Source: Negativicoccus massiliensis
Lineage (GTDB): Bacteria; Bacillota; Negativicutes; Veillonellales; Negativicoccaceae
Assembly (NCBI GenBank): GCA_900155405.1
Contig: LT700188.1
Coordinates: 372,001-436,000, forward strand
Reading direction: 5' to 3'
DNA: 64,000 nt
A program made the translations under genes and the position numbers. How positions within the stretch are numbered: position 1 is the stretch's first letter; each line of letters starts with the position of its first letter. The notes under the pieces were generated by a model, which was not told the DNA's origin, did no database searches, and was given only the letters and a program-made list of their open reading frames with translations. This document shows, piece after piece, positions 34,172 through 42,753 of the stretch.

Positions 34172-35130
34172 ACATTTCCCACTCCAATCGTATTCTTTAC
34201 AAAAAAAGATTCCTCTAAATGATATTGTTCCGCCACTTTGAGTAATGCTTCCGGCGGATAAAATGCAATCGGCCGCCGATACTGTTCCGCCAATGCGAGC
34301 AAACCGGCTTCATGTTCTTTCACGGTTATCGAGACAATTCCTGCAAGCGCTAACGGACTGCGTCCAATTTGTGTGAATGCCTGACAAAGCGCATCAGCAA
34401 GCATCTCTTGCGGAGTATCCTTTCGACAACCCATACCGACCACCAACGTCGGCGGTCGCAAATACAGATGCGGCAACGCAAGCCTTATATCGGTCCGATC
34501 GGTGATAACGACAGCACCTACTGCCGCAGTTTGTGCAAGCTCTGCCAGCGGCTTTGCCACCACGCCGAATGACGTCAGAATATTTTTTATTTCTGCTGCC
34601 AGCGGCATTCTCTCATCAACGAAGTAGTCTACCGTTTCCCCACGAGCAATCGCTCCATTGATCGCTTTCAACGCGGAAATCGGTTCCACACGGGCTTGTA
34701 AGTGACGAGCTATCGCATCCGGCGCAACTTTTCCGTGCACATCGGTAGCGGTGGTAATCACCGGTGTAGCGCCTATTATTTCCGCCACTTCGCGCGCATA
34801 ATCGTTGGCGCCGCCCAAATGTCCGGAAAGAACCGAAATAACAAAAGTGCCCAATTCATCCACACAAAGAATCGCAGGATCTACGGTTTTGTGCTGCACA
34901 TGCGGCGCAATCGCGCGGACCGTGATCCCCAATGCCATAATGTAGATAATCAAGTCATAGCGCGTAAAAATATCCATTGTAAGTGCCATAACACGCGTAA
35001 AGTACTTCGCTTCGCCACCGCTTGCGTACTCTTTTCTTTCATAGAGATCCACATCTGCTTGCAGCGAGGCAGCTATCTTTCTGGCAAGTTCGGCGCCGGC
35101 TTGAGAAACGGATATAATCGCACATTTCAT
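34033..35130 (-). CDS. cbiG: Cobalt-precorrin-5A hydrolase
   Basis: CbiG opens the delta-lactone of cobalt-precorrin-5A and releases acetaldehyde. The 365-residue protein has the N-terminal domain (YIMALGITVRAIAPHVQHKT, SVLSGHLGGANDYAREVA), a middle section, and the C-terminal domain (VVGMGCRKDTPQEM ... IGVGNVCETAAI). The conserved domain ends near LLLPKTKFQRTTVAIAE; the last 16 residues are an unconserved tail lying over the beginning of the cbiH methylase domain. It starts in an ATGA overlap with cbiF. Confidence 0.95.
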   Translation of the reverse strand: MKCAIISVSQAGAELARKIAASLQADVDLYERKEYASGGEAKYFTRVMALTMDIFTRYDLIIYIMALGITVRAIAPHVQHKTVDPAILCVDELGTFVISVLSGHLGGANDYAREVAEIIGATPVITTATDVHGKVAPDAIARHLQARVEPISALKAINGAIARGETVDYFVDERMPLAAEIKNILTSFGVVAKPLAELAQTAAVGAVVITDRTDIRLALPHLYLRPPTLVVGMGCRKDTPQEMLADALCQAFTQIGRSPLALAGIVSITVKEHEAGLLALAEQYRRPIAFYPPEALLKVAEQYHLEESFFVKNTIGVGNVCETAAILKTKRSQLLLPKTKFQRTTVAIAEATSLWWESDRDTPQN

Positions 35131-35903
35131 GACTTCGGCACGTCCTCTTTCGCGTCACGGAACATATGGCTGAACGATCTGTCATAAAGTTTTGATAAGT
35201 GATAGTCACTTTGCAACACTCGCCCGACAACAATCATCGCCTGGCGAATAACGCCGGCCTCGCGCACCTGATCGGCAATCGTTGCTAAGGTTCCGCGCAA
35301 AATCTTTTGATCCGGCCAGGAAGCTCGAATCACTATCGCCACCGGTGTATCTTCACTATATCCGCCTTCGATAAGATGTTCAACAACGTTATCCATCATT
35401 TGTACGGAAAGAAAAATACACATCGTTGCCTGATGCTGAGCCAAGTACGATAGACGCTCCTTTTCCGGCATCGGCGTACGTCCTTCCAAACGCGTGATAA
35501 TCACTGTTTGCGATACATTGGGCAATGTATATTCCTGCTTTAATGCCGCTGCGCTAGCCAAAAATGAACTCACACCGGGAATCACTTCGTATTCAATTCC
35601 CAGAGGTTTTAATGCATCCATTTGCTCTTGAATCGCACCGTAAATGGCAGGATCTCCTGTATGCACACGCGCCACGATCTTGCCTGCCGCGCAAGCTTTT
35701 TGTGTCACATCGAGAACTTCATCCAAATTCATCTGCGCGCTGTTATAAATCGTTGCGTCTTCTTTACAGTAGGTGAGAATTTCAGGATTGACCAAAGAGC
35801 CTGCGTAGATAACAACATCCGCCTCGCTGATAAGCCGCTGACCTTTCATGGTAATCAGCTCCGGATCACCGGGGCCTGCTCCAATAAAATAAACCTGCGT
35901 CAT
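35127..35903 (-). CDS. cbiF: Cobalt-precorrin-4 C11-methyltransferase
   Basis: CbiF (CobM) methylates C11. The 258-residue tetrapyrrole methylase shows VYFIGAGPGDPELITMKGQR, VIYAGSLVNPEIL, VARVHTGDPAIYGAIQEQMD and EVIPGVSSFLASAAALKQEY, the set diagnostic of this enzyme. It overlaps cbiT and cbiG by 4 bases each. Confidence 0.97.
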   Translation of the reverse strand: MTQVYFIGAGPGDPELITMKGQRLISEADVVIYAGSLVNPEILTYCKEDATIYNSAQMNLDEVLDVTQKACAAGKIVARVHTGDPAIYGAIQEQMDALKPLGIEYEVIPGVSSFLASAAALKQEYTLPNVSQTVIITRLEGRTPMPEKERLSYLAQHQATMCIFLSVQMMDNVVEHLIEGGYSEDTPVAIVIRASWPDQKILRGTLATIADQVREAGVIRQAMIVVGRVLQSDYHLSKLYDRSFSHMFRDAKEDVPKS

Positions 35904-36487
35904 ACTTCCTCCTTCATCGGTTGCGCCTGCACAATTAAAATGGGACTGAGCGGTTGGTAAAGATGGTACGGCCCCGCCTTACGCAACCGATTAATCTGTA
36001 CTTGTATTGCATTATATTGCCACTTTTTTTCTTTGCAAATGGCAAGCAACTGCGCTGTCGTTTCCGCGGTCACCGCCGTGGCCACAACCCTCCCCCCCAC
36101 AGTCAGTAGCTCCTCCAACCGGGAAAAAATGGCCGACAATTGTCCGCCCGAGCCTCCAATAATAGCGACATCAATCGGCGGAAGATCACGCAAAGCATTC
36201 GGCGCTTTACCGTGAACCACTTCGATATTGGTGCAACCGAACTGTGCCGCATTACGGCGAATCAGTTCGATGCCCTCGGGATTTCGTTCAATCGCATAAA
36301 CTTTCCCTCTTGTTGCAGCAAGCGCCGCCTCTATGCTGATCGAACCTGTTCCCGCGCCGATATCGACGACAGTGTCTTCCGGCTGAATCCCCGCCTTGAC
36401 CATAACCAACGCGCGAATTTCCGCTTTCGTCATCGGTACATCACCGCGAATAAATTTCTCATCCGCAAGACCAAATACTGAACTCAT
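35900..36487 (-). CDS. cbiT: Cobalt-precorrin-7 C15-methyltransferase (decarboxylating)
   Basis: CbiT methylates C15 and removes the C12 carboxylate. The 195-residue protein starts MSSVFGLADEKFIRGDVPMT and has the class I SAM motif VVDIGAGTGSISIEAALA and the IIGGSGGQL motif. I chose the ATG at 36487, which overlaps the cbiE stop; upstream codons only re-read cbiE. CbiT and CbiE are separate here, whereas in many organisms they are fused as CobL. Confidence 0.95.
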   Translation of the reverse strand: MSSVFGLADEKFIRGDVPMTKAEIRALVMVKAGIQPEDTVVDIGAGTGSISIEAALAATRGKVYAIERNPEGIELIRRNAAQFGCTNIEVVHGKAPNALRDLPPIDVAIIGGSGGQLSAIFSRLEELLTVGGRVVATAVTAETTAQLLAICKEKKWQYNAIQVQINRLRKAGPYHLYQPLSPILIVQAQPMKEEV

Positions 36488-37110
36488 CCTTGTACCACCA
36501 CCACCGCTTCCGTAAAATCGGGCCATTCCGCCCCTTCTTCAAGAGTTCCTTCCTGCTTCCGTTCATCTTCATAGCTAATGCGCTCCAGCATCGCTACATG
36601 CGCTTTCTTCGGCCAGCCGATAGCCATCAATGCCCTACAAATAAAGGCCCCGGATTGCTTCCGATCTGTCAAAAACGCCACTTTTCGTCCCGGTTGATAC
36701 GCCAATTCAGCATCACTCGGTGTGCGACCATGAAAGCTCAACCAATCGGCATCCTGCCACGTTTCTGCCAAACGTGCAAATGCGACCTGCACACTGGAAA
36801 GGCCCGGTATAACCTCAATCACAACGTCCGGAAAGGTTCTCTTCAGCCAGCCTAAAAGGCTGTAGTAGCCGGGGTCACCACTGACTAAAACTGCGACGCG
36901 AAGATGTTCTGAAAGTCGTTCCAATTCGGCTTGCAAATCGCCAAGCTTTCCCGTAATTGGGATTTTCTGTTGCCATTCGGAGGCCAGGGTATCCAATGCT
37001 CGGCGACCGCCTACTACGACATCGGCAGTGGCGATCTCTTTTTGTGCAGCCGGAATCATATACTCCGGAGATCCCGGACCGATACCGACCACTACGAGTT
37101 TCGTAACCAC
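36484..37110 (-). CDS. cbiE: Cobalt-precorrin-7 C5-methyltransferase
   Basis: CbiE methylates C5. The 208-residue protein has KLVVVGIGPGSPEYMIPAAQ, VVVGGRRALDTLA, VLVSGDPGYYSLLGWLKR and EVIPGLSSVQVAFARL. Translation starts at a GTG (37110), with GGAGG 8 bases upstream, inside the last 19 bases of cbiD. Confidence 0.95.
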   Translation of the reverse strand: MVTKLVVVGIGPGSPEYMIPAAQKEIATADVVVGGRRALDTLASEWQQKIPITGKLGDLQAELERLSEHLRVAVLVSGDPGYYSLLGWLKRTFPDVVIEVIPGLSSVQVAFARLAETWQDADWLSFHGRTPSDAELAYQPGRKVAFLTDRKQSGAFICRALMAIGWPKKAHVAMLERISYEDERKQEGTLEEGAEWPDFTEAVVVVQG

Positions 37111-38201
37111 GGTTTCGCCTCCATAAATTCTTTGGCGAAACTGCTTTGCGCTAAAATTTCGCCCTGCATTGTCACAAATATCACTCCTACTTTCGCTTCT
37201 TCATGCACAAAACGTTGGGCTCGCACCTGCGCACGTTCAGCAAGTTGAGGATAAATGACCTCGAGATTGTTGGCTCGAATAATTTCTGCCGCGCCGTCAG
37301 TCGTCGAGCAGGCAAGAATTTCTTTTACCGTTGCTGCATCGGCGCCGTTCAAAGCGGCGTACGCTGCCAGTGTTTCCATGCGCCCGTCGCTCATGCGATT
37401 ATGCGTATGGAAACTCCCTGACGCTACTTTGATCAATTTCCCCAAATGACCGATCAAAATAATCTCTCGGATATCTTTATCCACGGCTTCTTCCAGCATA
37501 AAACCAATAAAATTGCTCGTTTCAACGAGATCGGTAACCGGTAAATCATAAATTTTACGAGCGGCATCATAACCAATCCGGCCGGGCGTCATAACGCACC
37601 AATGCTGATGCGCGGCACGTAAAACGGTAAATTGAGGAATTAATGACTTTTTATAGGCTTCCTCACTCATCGGCTTGACAATTCCTGACGTGCCGATAAT
37701 GGAAATGCCACCCATGACTCCCAACACCGGATTCAGTGTTTTCTTTGCCAATGCTTCACCGGCAGGTACGGAAACAGTCACTTTCCAACCGGTGCCCTCA
37801 TCCGCCAACTCTTCATAAACTCGCTTCATCATCCAGCGCGGTCCCGGATTGATCGCGGCATCTCCCACTTTTACTTGCAACCCCGGTCGCGTCACTGTTC
37901 CTACACCTACACCCGCGATAAAAGTGATTCCGGGCGTCGTTGTTACTTCAAGAGAAACGACAATCGGCGTGCCGTGCGTGACATCCATATCATCACCCGC
38001 ATCTTTGATGACAGTCGCTGAACCGATGCCCTCAACCACTTCGCTTTTCTCAATCGGCAACGTCAACGCTCGATGCTGGGGCGACTCCACTGTAACAGTT
38101 TTCGGGAATTCTCCACGCAAGGCCAATGCAGCTGCTTTTAAAGCGGCCGCCGCACTGGTGCCGGTAGTGAACCCTTCCCGCAATTTTTTCTTGGCCATCA
38201 T
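37092..38201 (-). CDS. cbiD: Cobalt-precorrin-5B C1-methyltransferase
   Basis: CbiD methylates C1 in the anaerobic pathway. The 369-residue protein shows LREGFTTGTSAAAALKAAAL near the N-terminus, DAGDDMDVTHG, GVGTVTRPGLQV and a C-terminal part with IILIGHLGKLIKVASGSFHT. I chose the ATG at 38201 (a second ATG is at 38198), 2 bases after the yajQ stop; a TTG at 38207 is less likely. No clear ribosome site is present, so it probably depends on coupling to yajQ. Confidence 0.95.
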   Translation of the reverse strand: MMAKKKLREGFTTGTSAAAALKAAALALRGEFPKTVTVESPQHRALTLPIEKSEVVEGIGSATVIKDAGDDMDVTHGTPIVVSLEVTTTPGITFIAGVGVGTVTRPGLQVKVGDAAINPGPRWMMKRVYEELADEGTGWKVTVSVPAGEALAKKTLNPVLGVMGGISIIGTSGIVKPMSEEAYKKSLIPQFTVLRAAHQHWCVMTPGRIGYDAARKIYDLPVTDLVETSNFIGFMLEEAVDKDIREIILIGHLGKLIKVASGSFHTHNRMSDGRMETLAAYAALNGADAATVKEILACSTTDGAAEIIRANNLEVIYPQLAERAQVRAQRFVHEEAKVGVIFVTMQGEILAQSSFAKEFMEAKPWLRNS

Positions 38202-38203
38202 AC

Positions 38204-38695
38204 TCAACGATAATTGACAAACTGTAAATCCACAGGGAAATCGGTTGCCTTCAATACGGCAATTACCTCTTGTAAAACGTCCTTATCTTTCCCCGTAACG
38301 CGAACCTGATCCGCCATAATTTGGGCAGCCACTTTAAGCTTCCTATCCTTGATCAGCTTGGTAACTTTCTTCGCGGTATCTTGATCCAAGCCTTGTTTTA
38401 ATTTCCACTCCTGACGAACTGTGCCGCCTGATGCCGGAACAATTTTACCTTCATCAAGATTTTTTAAGCTTACACCGCGCTTCACGAGCTTACCACGCAA
38501 TACTTCTTGCACAGCTCCTAATTTGTATTCATCATCGCTTAGCAAAGTTATCGTATCATCGGCAAATGTAAGTTCGCTTTTACTGTTACGAAAATCGTAA
38601 CGCGTGGTAATTTCTTTACGTGCTTGTTGCACTGCATTTGTTACTTCTTGCAAATCAACGGTTGAAACAACATCAAACGAATATTCTTTTGCCAT
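38204..38695 (-). CDS. yajQ: YajQ family nucleotide-binding protein
   Basis: YajQ (UPF0234) proteins are small cytoplasmic nucleotide-binding proteins; a Xanthomonas member binds cyclic di-GMP. The 163-residue protein starts AKEYSFDVVSTVDLQEVTNA and has EITTRYDFRNSKSELTF and VKLIKDRKLKVAAQIM-type sequence (TKLIKDRKLKVAAQIMADQV), both conserved. AAGGAGG precedes the ATG. It is the first gene of the transcript that carries cbiD to the ABC transporter. Its placement ahead of cbiD may be only shared transcription. Confidence 0.95.
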   Translation of the reverse strand: MAKEYSFDVVSTVDLQEVTNAVQQARKEITTRYDFRNSKSELTFADDTITLLSDDEYKLGAVQEVLRGKLVKRGVSLKNLDEGKIVPASGGTVRQEWKLKQGLDQDTAKKVTKLIKDRKLKVAAQIMADQVRVTGKDKDVLQEVIAVLKATDFPVDLQFVNYR

Positions 38696-38726
38696 TTCGT
38701 TCCTCCTTCAGACCATAGATATATTT

Positions 38727-38735
38727 ATTATAGCA
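38727..38735 (-). promoter_or_regulatory. Extended -10 promoter for yajQ and cobalamin cluster 2
   Basis: On the minus strand TGCTATAAT is a perfect extended -10 element, about 32 bases before yajQ. No good -35 is seen at 17 bases. No riboswitch fits in the ~25-base leader. Confidence 0.6.
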
Positions 38736-38772
38736 TATACGAAAGGCTTTTCCGCCGAGATTAGATGCATAA

Positions 38773-38802
38773 AAAAAGACCTCACAAATGTGAGGCCTTT
38801 TT
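38773..38802 (-). terminator. Terminator after ftsZ
   Basis: A hairpin built from AAAAAGACCTCACA and TGTGAGGCCTTTTT, with one A-C mismatch and a 2-base centre, follows the ftsZ stop codon by 6 bases. On the transcript it is followed by a T-run. It ends the dcw cluster. Confidence 0.88.
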
Positions 38803-38808
38803 AAGTGA

Positions 38809-39813
38809 TTAATGTTTTTGTAAAAAGTCCGGAACGGCAATACCGCCGCGCGCATTCGCTGCGTAGTCTTGTTTTTTCTTTACATCTTCAAAACCGGTTG
38901 CAATAACAGTAATCCGTACTTCGTCACCCATCTCCGGATTAATGGACGTACCCCAAATAATATTCGCATCCGGGTCAGCCGCATCCGAAATAATTTGCGC
39001 TGCTTCATTAATTTCGAGCAAGCCCAAATCATCACTGCCCGTAACGCTGATAATAATGCCTTTGGCGCCATCGATAGTGCGCTCCAAAAGCGGGCTCGAA
39101 ATGGCCGCTTTAGCCGCATCTACCGCACGGTTTTCACCACTGGCAGTGCCGATGCCCATTAAGGCTTCGCCTTGATCGGTCATAATCGTTTTAACATCAG
39201 CAAAGTCAAGATTAATAACGCCCGGTACAGTAATCAGGTCGGAGATCCCTTGTACACCTTGGCGCAACACATCGTCCGCCATACGGAATGCATCCTGGAT
39301 ACTGACTTTTTTATCTACGGCTTGCAACAGACGTTCATTCGGCACAATGATGATGGTATCTACTTTTTCTTTCAAATATTCAATACCGGAATTGGCATTG
39401 CGCATACGTACGGTACCTTCAAACATAAACGGTTTAGTGACTACGGCAACGGTTAATGCTCCCATTTCTTTCGCGCATTCTGCTACGATCGGTGCGCCAC
39501 CCGTACCCGTGCCGCCGCCCATACCGGCCGTTACGAAAACCATGTCGGCACCCTGCAGCGCTTTCATGATTTCTTCTTTGCTTTCTTCCGCCGCTGCTTC
39601 GCCGATTTCAGGTTTCGCGCCGGCGCCAAGACCTTTGGTCAGCTTCTCGCCTAATTGTAATTTCTTTTCCGCTTTTGACGTATCCAAAATTTGGACTTCA
39701 GTGTTGGCCGCAAGAAAATCAACACCTTGCACATTGGCCTCGATCATTCGATTTACTGCGTTGTTACCAGCGCCGCCTACACCGATCACTTTAATATTCG
39801 CCAAGTCACCCAT
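38809..39813 (-). CDS. ftsZ: Cell division protein FtsZ
   Basis: FtsZ is the tubulin-like GTPase that forms the division ring. The 334-residue protein has [20 protein letters not shown], the tubulin signature [10 protein letters not shown], and TRVRMRNAN-type GTPase residues ([20 protein letters not shown]). The globular core ends at about residue 310 ([10 protein letters not shown]). Only some 14 residues then separate it from the conserved tail peptide [10 protein letters not shown], an unusually short linker. No ftsA is encoded next to it. It lies about 90 bases after the small basic protein gene. Confidence 0.98.
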   Translation of the reverse strand: MGDLANIKVIGVGGAGNNAVNRMIEANVQGVDFLAANTEVQILDTSKAEKKLQLGEKLTKGLGAGAKPEIGEAAAEESKEEIMKALQGADMVFVTAGMGGGTGTGGAPIVAECAKEMGALTVAVVTKPFMFEGTVRMRNANSGIEYLKEKVDTIIIVPNERLLQAVDKKVSIQDAFRMADDVLRQGVQGISDLITVPGVINLDFADVKTIMTDQGEALMGIGTASGENRAVDAAKAAISSPLLERTIDGAKGIIISVTGSDDLGLLEINEAAQIISDAADPDANIIWGTSINPEMGDEVRITVIATGFEDVKKKQDYAANARGGIAVPDFLQKH

Positions 39814-39905
39814 CCGACTTCCTCCTTCTGTTTGCCGTGTGTTTATTATTCTTTGTGTTTCACTTATTATGAATTATTTTACACTATTTAACCGGAAAAC
39901 GCTAC

Positions 39906-40259
39906 TTATCTGACGCCGGTTTTTCTTTCATTCAGCCAAATTCTCCGAATGGCCGCCGTATTATCAAAAATACGCAAACCGAAACTCAACAGTGCCACGT
40001 AATAAATATCAATGCCCAATCGACTCCCGATAAAAACAAATAGCATTGCCACTAATGCGTTAACAAAAAAACCGCTGAAAAAAATCGTGTGATCATATTT
40101 CCCTTCCATATATGAACGCAAACCGCCGAACACGCTGTCCAAACAAGCCATAATCGCTACCGAAAGGAATGGAGCATAGGAAATGGAGATCGCCCAGGGA
40201 AACCACATCCCTATCACAATTCCGAGGAACAGGCCGCACAACATTAAGGCTACTATCAT
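39906..40259 (-). CDS. sbp: Small basic protein, Sbp/DUF1290 family
   Basis: This 117-residue membrane protein matches the small basic protein found next to ftsZ in many Gram-positives. It has three to four hydrophobic segments (about residues 1-20, 25-40, 58-80 and 85-100) and the motif CLDSVFGGLRSYMEGKYD. Its function is unknown. It overlaps the DUF881 gene by 4 bases. Confidence 0.92.
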   Translation of the reverse strand: MIVALMLCGLFLGIVIGMWFPWAISISYAPFLSVAIMACLDSVFGGLRSYMEGKYDHTIFFSGFFVNALVAMLFVFIGSRLGIDIYYVALLSFGLRIFDNTAAIRRIWLNERKTGVR

Positions 40260-40939
40260 TTTGGCACCCCCGGTATTGCTTTTGCATATTCTTGCTTACT
40301 CGGTCCTGTATACGGATTGATTTGCAGATTATCACGGGGCTCAATAGACACATTGATTCCCCAATACTTCAAGGTATCGACCACTCCTCCTCGAAATTCA
40401 AGTGCGGATCGCAATAATTTCGGATCTCCAATGGCTTTGACTTGAAACGGTGTGCTAAACATTTTGCCATTTACAGTAACCGTGGGACCGGCACAACGAA
40501 TTTCACTCGTGCCGATCAAACGTTGCTCGTTTACCGCAATGGCTTCGGCGCCGGCCGCGCGTAATTCGTTGATAACTTTCAAAATATCTTCATCATGCAC
40601 GACGTAAAGATTTTGATTTTCACCCATTTTAAGCGGCTGCTTGCTGTCTTCAATCGTGATCACTACACCCGATCCTTCCACCGCAGTCAAACCGGCTCTG
40701 AATTTTAATTCATTTCTTTCCTGTGTAGCGTCCGATGTCAAGTTTTCCGCCTGCAATGCTTGCAATTCCTTCGCCAAATCCTTCTTTTCCTGTTCGACCT
40801 GCATCAGTTGCTGATACAAGTCTTCCGCACGCATATTCATTGTCGTCGCCTGCATTTCTTTGTTGCTTTTATACTGCAATGACAGCATCATCCCCAAAAT
40901 AATGCTGACCGCAAGCAACGCAGCCGTTTTTGATTTCAT
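40256..40939 (-). CDS. DUF881 family protein
   Basis: The 227-residue protein has an N-terminal membrane anchor (about residues 5-22), a coiled coil rich in Glu, Lys and Gln (about 35-65), and the DUF881 core with GSGVVITIEDSKQ, ELRAAGAEAIAVNEQRL and the C-terminal WGINVSIEPRDNLQI. DUF881 genes are linked to ftsQ and sbp in Firmicutes and Actinobacteria; the molecular role is not known. It lies 7 bases after ftsQ. Confidence 0.92.
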   Translation of the reverse strand: MKSKTAALLAVSIILGMMLSLQYKSNKEMQATTMNMRAEDLYQQLMQVEQEKKDLAKELQALQAENLTSDATQERNELKFRAGLTAVEGSGVVITIEDSKQPLKMGENQNLYVVHDEDILKVINELRAAGAEAIAVNEQRLIGTSEIRCAGPTVTVNGKMFSTPFQVKAIGDPKLLRSALEFRGGVVDTLKYWGINVSIEPRDNLQINPYTGPSKQEYAKAIPGVPK

Positions 40940-40946
40940 TGCCGCC

Positions 40947-41807
40947 TCATTTCAACTTGATATAGGGCGCGCCTACATTGGCGTCCACGTAATCGACTGC
41001 CAAGTTTCGCAATCGAATATCTTTCAACATATTTTCGGATAAAGGTGCCTGCTCAGCTGCATTTTCTACTGCGCCCAAATGAATCGGTATGTCATCACGC
41101 GTATATGCAATTAATTGTGCCGCGTCACCGATATTAATTTCCGAGATTTGTTCGCCGCCTTTACGCGAAAGATACGATAAATACCCTAGTGCTTTTCGTA
41201 AAGCATCGTCGGTAACCGTATCACCTAACAAGACATTGCCCAGTTTTTTGCCCGTAATAAAAGGAACATCCGTCTGTGTAATAGTCGGTCCTTCGGCAAT
41301 CACTAAACCGGTTTTATCAAAAACTGCAAAACCAAATTCCGTCGCAACGACGGCAATCGGACGTCGCTCTTCAATCTGAATCCGAATGGTCGCGGGAAAT
41401 TCCCGATCCACTTTAGCAGAGGCGATTCGCAAATCACCATTCAACCGACGGGAAATATCGGCCGTCGCGAGTTGTACGACGTTGATAGGACGTCCTATTC
41501 TTGCGACACGAAAAACCTCATCCCGTGAAAGCACTTGCAGCCCTTCTACTTCAACACTGCCGAATGAAATCGGTGCCAGCGCCAACAGCAACAAAAAGCC
41601 GACAATAAGTCCGACTGCCCAAGCATATGTTCCGCGTTTTTTATAAAAAGGCTTTTCATTCCGCGGTTGCGACTTTAGTCTTTTGCGCTGACGTCTGCGC
41701 GGCGATTCCGGCGGTTCTCCTACGTCATTTCGTTGTGGCGAAACAACGGATGTTTCCTCACCCCGCTGCCGGCGACGAAATGTTTCAAAATCAATATGCT
41801 GTACCAT
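40947..41807 (-). CDS. ftsQ: Cell division protein FtsQ/DivIB
   Basis: FtsQ is a bitopic divisome protein that links cytoplasmic and periplasmic parts of the machine. The 286-residue protein has a basic cytoplasmic tail, one membrane helix (about 48-68), a POTRA domain (FGSVEVEGLQVLSRDEVFRV) and the beta domain (VVATEFGFAVFDKTGLVI). It begins 4 bases after ddl. It stands in the standard position upstream of ftsZ, although ftsA is missing. Confidence 0.92.
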   Translation of the reverse strand: MVQHIDFETFRRRQRGEETSVVSPQRNDVGEPPESPRRRQRKRLKSQPRNEKPFYKKRGTYAWAVGLIVGFLLLLALAPISFGSVEVEGLQVLSRDEVFRVARIGRPINVVQLATADISRRLNGDLRIASAKVDREFPATIRIQIEERRPIAVVATEFGFAVFDKTGLVIAEGPTITQTDVPFITGKKLGNVLLGDTVTDDALRKALGYLSYLSRKGGEQISEINIGDAAQLIAYTRDDIPIHLGAVENAAEQAPLSENMLKDIRLRNLAVDYVDANVGAPYIKLK

Positions 41808-41811
41808 CGGA

Positions 41812-42753
41812 TTACAGTTTTTTGCACCCGGCGGTGCTTAAAATGGCTTCGCAAAGTGCCAAAAAGTCCATCCCGACAGCGCCAGCCGCCTTCGGCACTA
41901 AACTGGTGACCGTCATTCCGGGCACAGTATTCACTTCCAAAATAAACGGATTTCCTTTGTCATCTGTCATAAAATCGACACGCGCGACACCTTCACAGTT
42001 CATCAGCCGATACGTCTGTCGTGCCAGTTCTTGTAATTGTTCTTTTAGCCGGTCGTCAATCGGCGCCGGTACTAAATAGTCCGTCGCCCCCGCTGTATAC
42101 TTCGATGCGTAATCATATACACCCGAATGCGGTACGATTTGAATAACAGGTAGTGCTTCTCCACTGAGGACGGAAGCGGTAAATTCATCACCGGCTAAAT
42201 ATCCTTCTACGAGAATCCACGGATCATACTTAAATGCATCTTGCACTGCACGTGCAACTTCACTTGCCTCATGAATCACGCTGACTCCGATCGTGGAGCC
42301 TTGATTAGCGGCTTTAATCACGACCGGTAAAGTAAATCGTTCCAAGACATCCGCTACAATCATTTCCATTTCTTCTTCCTGACGGTAAATGGAAAAGGGC
42401 GCCGTCGGCAGGCCTGCCTGGACCAAAAGGCGTTTACTGATAACTTTATCCATTGTTAAGGCACTGGCCAAAGGTCCCGATCCGGTGTAGGGAATGCCGA
42501 GCATTTCCAAAACGTTTTGAATCGCGCCGTCTTCCCCGTACTTGCCATGTAACGCATTAAAAACGACTTGCGGTTGCACTTTTTGCACATCATTCAAAAA
42601 AGTTTGCGGATTAAATTCAAGCGTGGTTACTTTGTACCCGCCTTCTGTCAACGCTTGTGCAATCGCAGCACCTGTGCGACGAGAAACTTCCGCTTCCGTA
42701 GATGGGCCGCCCATAACTACCAAAATATTTTTAGTTTTATCCCACAGTTTCAT
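41812..42753 (-). CDS. ddl: D-alanine--D-alanine ligase
   Basis: Ddl joins two D-alanines for the peptidoglycan precursor. The 313-residue ATP-grasp enzyme has VVMGGPSTEAEVSRRTG, LHGKYGEDGAIQNVLEMLGI, PVVIKAANQGSTIGVSVI and FILEVNTVPGMT. I chose the ATG at 42753; codons up to 42795 re-read murC. It overlaps murC by 17 bases and sits where murB is found in many dcw clusters. Confidence 0.96.
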   Translation of the reverse strand: MKLWDKTKNILVVMGGPSTEAEVSRRTGAAIAQALTEGGYKVTTLEFNPQTFLNDVQKVQPQVVFNALHGKYGEDGAIQNVLEMLGIPYTGSGPLASALTMDKVISKRLLVQAGLPTAPFSIYRQEEEMEMIVADVLERFTLPVVIKAANQGSTIGVSVIHEASEVARAVQDAFKYDPWILVEGYLAGDEFTASVLSGEALPVIQIVPHSGVYDYASKYTAGATDYLVPAPIDDRLKEQLQELARQTYRLMNCEGVARVDFMTDDKGNPFILEVNTVPGMTVTSLVPKAAGAVGMDFLALCEAILSTAGCKKL

